Shown here: positions 4,502 through 6,788 of the stretch, piece by piece
Position numbering within the stretch: the first letter of the stretch is position 1
How the letters are laid out: each line of letters starts with the position of its first letter
DNA from: Conexivisphaera sp049976725
Lineage (GTDB): Archaea > Thermoproteota > Nitrososphaeria > Conexivisphaerales > Conexivisphaeraceae
Assembly (NCBI GenBank): GCA_049976725.1
Contig: JBMFHR010000043.1
Coordinates: 1-6,788 of the forward strand
DNA length: 6,788 nucleotides
Reading direction: 5' to 3'
The notes under the pieces: generated by a model
Told to the model about the DNA's origin: nothing
Database searches by the model: none
Seen by the model: only the letters and a program-made list of their open reading frames with translations
Translations under genes and position numbers: made by a program

Positions 4502-6220
4502 TTGAGCCCCCCGGGGAAGCACACGACGTACTTCACCTCGAAGTCGAGGGTGCTCACGATATCCAGCATGGAGGGGCCGCTGGCCGCCGGCCTCGCGGCC
4601 CTCACCTCCGTCGCGGCCTACCTGATGGCCTACTCGCTCGCGATGCGCCGGGGGCTCCTGTGGGGGCTCGCGATCGCCCTGGGCGGCCTCGCCGTCTTCG
4701 CCGTGGAGGCCCTGGCGTTCGAGCTCCTCTGGGGGCGGGGGTACCGCTTCGTGAGCGCGCGCCGCATCGCGACCGCGTACTCCTTCACCAACGTCGCGTG
4801 GATGATCGCGCTCGTGCCGGCCGCCGTCCTCGGCAAACCCTCCCTCGTGCTCTACAGCGTATTCCCCTTCTGGGCCGTGAGGGCGTACATCATAGGGGCG
4901 GTCTTCTCGCCGAGGACCCCTCGCGCCGTGTCCGCCACCCTCTCGACGGCCCTCGCCCCGCTCTACAACGTGGCGGTCGACGTGCAGATGATGGGCCTCG
5001 GGAGCGTCGTCCCGATGGCCTTCGGGTTCCCCCTGGTGGCGGTGGCCGGCGCCTCCCTCGCGTTCCTCGAGCGCGGCCGCGTGGGCGGGCTGGAGATGCT
5101 CAGCGCCTTCCTGGAGGCGTGGTCCGGCTCGAAGGGCGACCTGATGGAGTCCCTAATGTCGGAGCTCGGGGAGGACGGGTTCGCCCGCGGCTACCTCCTC
5201 GGGTCCTCCAAGTTCGTGGTGGCGGTCCCCTACGTCCACCCCGGCCCCTTCAGGCCGGTCGGCAGCTTCGACGTCCCCGGCAGGCTCTCCGAGGGGCTGA
5301 GGGCGCGCTCCTGCGCCATCGTCCTGCACGGCGCGGTCGACCACGGCCGCAACCTCGCGTCCCGCCACTACGCCAGGAAGTACGTCGCGTTCATGTCCAG
5401 CGCGGCTTCCTCGAACGGCTTCGCGCGCGCCCCGCTGAGCCCCGTCGTGACCGTCGAGGGATCGCGCGTCAGGCTCCACGGGATCTGGATCGGGGCCTCC
5501 GCGCTCCTCCTGGTGATAGAGCCCGTGGGGGGCCTCGAGGACTACGGGGACGCGGTCGTGGAGCGCATCGAGGAGCTGGGCTCCAGGCACGGGGTGAAGG
5601 TGATAGCGGTCGACGCCCACAACAGCCTGGGGCCGGATCCCGGGGAGGAGGACGTCGCGGAGCTCCTCTCGCTGGCGGAGGAGATCCTGCGCCGTGGACC
5701 CCCGGGCGGGAGGATCGTCAGGTGCGGCTGCTCGGCCCGCCCCGGCGCAATCTGGCCCGCCATCGGGTCCGCCGGCGTGTCCGTGCTGGCCATGGAGGAC
5801 GACTCGGGGAGCAGGACCGCGCTCGTCTCGGTGGACTCCAACAACGCGGCCCCGGGCTTCAGGGAGGCCGTCGCGGGGGAGCTCGCCCGCGTCGGGTTCG
5901 ACAGGTGCATCCTCTGCACCACCGACACGCACGAGACCACCGGGATCTCGCGCGCCGAGCGCGGCTACGCGGCGCTGGGCGAGGGCGGGGACGGCGTCCT
6001 CGGCAGGATAGTGGAGGCCGCGAGGGCGGCGCTGGCGGACATGTCCCCCTGCGACGGCGTGGGCCTCAAGGAGCTCTCGATGCGCGCCAGGTTCGCCGGG
6101 GAGAGCTTCCTGCGCGCCTCCAGGGAGACGACGTCCAGGTCCATCAGGGTGGCCAAGGCCGCCCTCATCGCGGCGCTCGCGCTGGCCGCCGTGGGCTACG
6201 TCTCCGTGGCCCTCCTCTAG
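4502..6220 (+). CDS. DUF2070 family archaeal membrane protein, function unknown
   Basis: This 572-residue protein fits the archaea-specific DUF2070 family. About five or six hydrophobic helices fill the N-terminal third (roughly 24-48, 51-76, 92-111, 113-135, possibly 145-160, and 164-188). A soluble domain of about 350 residues follows, then one C-terminal helix (550-571). The soluble domain has conserved-looking His/Asp clusters: VHPGPF (H246), HGAVDHG (H276, D280, H281), DAHNS (D371, H373) and TDTHETTG (D475, H477). Such clusters suggest a metal-dependent hydrolase-like site, but this is inference and no reaction is known to me. The start is TTG at 4502, 11 nt after the Sec61-beta stop, without a clear Shine-Dalgarno; in-frame GTG 4550 or ATG 4568 are alternatives. 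Co-transcription with Sec61-beta hints at work at the membrane. Its end overlaps alba by 4 bp. Confidence 0.85.
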   Translation: MSPPGKHTTYFTSKSRVLTISSMEGPLAAGLAALTSVAAYLMAYSLAMRRGLLWGLAIALGGLAVFAVEALAFELLWGRGYRFVSARRIATAYSFTNVAWMIALVPAAVLGKPSLVLYSVFPFWAVRAYIIGAVFSPRTPRAVSATLSTALAPLYNVAVDVQMMGLGSVVPMAFGFPLVAVAGASLAFLERGRVGGLEMLSAFLEAWSGSKGDLMESLMSELGEDGFARGYLLGSSKFVVAVPYVHPGPFRPVGSFDVPGRLSEGLRARSCAIVLHGAVDHGRNLASRHYARKYVAFMSSAASSNGFARAPLSPVVTVEGSRVRLHGIWIGASALLLVIEPVGGLEDYGDAVVERIEELGSRHGVKVIAVDAHNSLGPDPGEEDVAELLSLAEEILRRGPPGGRIVRCGCSARPGAIWPAIGSAGVSVLAMEDDSGSRTALVSVDSNNAAPGFREAVAGELARVGFDRCILCTTDTHETTGISRAERGYAALGEGGDGVLGRIVEAARAALADMSPCDGVGLKELSMRARFAGESFLRASRETTSRSIRVAKAALIAALALAAVGYVSVALL

Positions 6221-6486
6221 GACCTCGAGACCTCTATCTCTATGAACGAGACGCGGTCCTCGCCGCCGTCAACATCCTCGCTCCCGACGCTCACGCGCTC
6301 GGTCCTGAGCCCCGGGAGGAACCCCGCCTTCAGGAGGTTCACGACGTCCACGGCGCTGCTTATCGACCTGCCTCTGGCCCTCAGCACCACCCTCCTGTGC
6401 CCCGAGTTGAACGCGGTGAGGCACGCGGTGACGTAGTTCATGACGGGCTTCCTGCTGCTCACTATGATGAGAGCGGCTTCCTCCAT
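6217..6486 (-). CDS. albA: Alba-family DNA/RNA-binding chromatin protein
   Basis: This 89-residue protein has the IF3-C-like Alba fold and coats DNA and RNA as a dimer in archaeal chromatin. Family signatures include SSRKPVMNYVTACLTAFNSG (10-29), VVLRARGRSISSAVDVVNLL (33-52), FLPGLRTERVSVGSE (56-70) and the closing strand RVSFIEIEV. The basic ARGRSIS segment and the two beta-hairpin arms contact nucleic acid. At the position aligning with Sulfolobus Alba Lys16, the reported acetylation site, this protein has Arg12; Lys13 aligns with Lys17. The ATG at 6486 is supported by homology and by a TATA element 29-30 nt upstream. The gene converges on DUF2070 with a 4-bp stop overlap and is divergent from the thermosome gene. 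Confidence 0.94.
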   Translation of the reverse strand: MEEAALIIVSSRKPVMNYVTACLTAFNSGHRRVVLRARGRSISSAVDVVNLLKAGFLPGLRTERVSVGSEDVDGGEDRVSFIEIEVSRS

Positions 6487-6512
6487 CGCGGGCTCCGTCG
6501 ATGAACGCGCGC

Positions 6513-6518
6513 TATTTA
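6513..6518 (-). promoter_or_regulatory. TATA box of alba
   Basis: TAAATA on the minus strand is centred 29-30 nt before the alba ATG, again predicting a leaderless transcript. It is separated by 46 bp from the oppositely oriented thermosome TATA box. Confidence 0.6.
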
Positions 6519-6530
6519 GGCGTGACGGCG

Positions 6531-6552
6531 CCCCGCGGCGCGGCCCCCGCGG
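6531..6552. repeat. Tandem CCCCGCGG repeat upstream of the thermosome promoter
   Basis: CCCCGCGG occurs at 6531-6538 and 6545-6552, 14 bp start to start, each containing the palindrome CCGCGG. The pair lies in the divergent alba/thermosome region, just upstream of the BRE-like sequence before the thermosome TATA box. It could be a dimeric regulator site. In DNA this GC-rich, chance occurrence is a real alternative. Confidence 0.35.
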
Positions 6553-6556
6553 AATG

Positions 6557-6573
6557 GGGGAAAATTATATAAG
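6557..6573 (+). promoter_or_regulatory. Strong BRE-TATA promoter of the thermosome gene
   Basis: GGGGAAAA (BRE-like) runs into TTATATAAG, the best TATA match in the window. It is centred about 48 nt before the ATG, placing the transcription start near 6593-6597 and giving an mRNA leader of about 20-24 nt. The strength suits an abundant, heat-responsive chaperonin. Confidence 0.8.
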
Positions 6574-6603
6574 GATCTACGGGATGAGCGTGCCCGCTCC
6601 TGT

Positions 6604-6612
6604 AGGGGTGAT
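6604..6612 (+). promoter_or_regulatory. Shine-Dalgarno of the thermosome gene
   Basis: AGGGGTGAT closely matches the archaeal consensus GGAGGTGAT and ends 4 nt before the ATG at 6617. It is the only clear Shine-Dalgarno on a predicted mRNA leader in this window and fixes the start codon. Confidence 0.7.
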
Positions 6613-6616
6613 GTGA

Positions 6617-6788
6617 ATGGCAGCGCAGCCGGGTTACGCACCTGTCCTGATCCTCAAGGAGGGCGCCACCGAGACCAAGGGGAGGGACGCCCTCAGGAAC
6701 AACATAGAGGCGGCGAGGATAATCTCCGAGATAGTCCGCACGAGCCTCGGCCCCAGGGGCATGGACAAGATGCTCGTGGACAGCCTCG
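6617..6788 (+). CDS. Thermosome subunit (group II chaperonin), 5' part
   Basis: Only the first 57 codons are in the window; the gene runs off the right edge. The product is a subunit of the double-ring ATP-driven chaperonin of archaea (CCT/TRiC relative). Visible features are the N-terminal PVLILKEGATETKGRDAL, the first helix NNIEAARIISEIVRTSLGP and the nucleotide-binding motif TSLGPRGMDKMLV (residues 43-55 within the equatorial domain), all typical of the family. The start is fixed by the Shine-Dalgarno and by alignment of the short N-terminal tail (MAAQPGYAPV). Which subunit type (alpha, beta or gamma) cannot be told from this piece. It is divergent from alba across about 130 bp. Confidence 0.96.
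   Translation, partial: MAAQPGYAPVLILKEGATETKGRDALRNNIEAARIISEIVRTSLGPRGMDKMLVDSL

Noticed and set aside
4660..6504. Long plus-strand open frame of 614 codons overlapping DUF2070 and alba
   Set aside because: Arg/Pro/Gly-rich low-complexity translation without domains, running through two well-supported genes; a GC-driven shadow. The same reasoning removes the 466-codon minus frame at 2649-4049.
1..6788. CRISPR arrays, insertion sequences, prophage or attachment sites
   Set aside because: No regularly spaced repeats, transposase motifs or terminal inverted repeats were seen. Gene content is core housekeeping and composition looks even.

Overview
The window looks like a GC-rich, probably thermophilic archaeon, most likely Thermoproteota; finer placement would be guesswork. 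The evidence is a group II chaperonin (thermosome), Alba, L35Ae, Sec61-beta, an archaeal DUF2070 membrane protein, ADP-forming acyl-CoA synthetase, archaeal-type serine hydroxymethyltransferase (SHMT), TATA-box promoters, and RNA introns of the archaeal bulge-helix-bulge (BHB) type.

Layout, left to right: a stand-alone Lrp/AsnC ligand-binding (RAM) protein (+, 104-334); a fused ADP-forming acyl-CoA synthetase, acd (-, 374-2392); a tRNA-Leu(UAA) gene (-, 2425-2538) with two tiny introns at non-canonical positions; ribosomal protein L35Ae (+, 2629-2907); glyA/SHMT (-, 2891-4254), split by a 32-nt BHB intron; Sec61-beta (+, 4332-4490) followed 11 nt later by a DUF2070 membrane protein (+, 4502-6220); Alba (-, 6217-6486); and the first 57 codons of a thermosome subunit (+, from 6617). 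No stretch over 300 bases lacks a gene.

The main discovery is in glyA. The conserved SHMT reading frame is broken by 32 nt that begin with an in-frame TAG. This segment folds with its flanks into a textbook BHB: a 4-bp central helix, two 3-nt bulges and an 11-bp intron hairpin. Cutting each bulge at its standard position removes exactly 32 nt and restores the invariant SHMT motif (N-R-Y-A-E-G-W-P-G) without a base to spare. It is therefore best read as a protein-coding archaeal intron, not a frameshift or pseudogene. The neighbouring tRNA-Leu needs the same chemistry twice: 15-nt and 16-nt introns at positions 21/22 and 30/31. Three BHB introns within 1.6 kb imply a broad-specificity splicing endonuclease encoded elsewhere in the genome.

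Promoters are unusually easy to read. Six protein genes and the tRNA have an A/T-rich TATA element centred 26-30 nt before the start codon or mature 5' end, which predicts leaderless mRNAs. The thermosome gene is the exception, with a strong TATA box 48 nt upstream and a short leader carrying a Shine-Dalgarno. Two convergent gene pairs overlap at their 3' ends, so transcripts probably terminate inside opposing genes. Most of the genes are housekeeping: translation, translocation, chromatin, protein folding, one-carbon metabolism and acyl-CoA energy metabolism.
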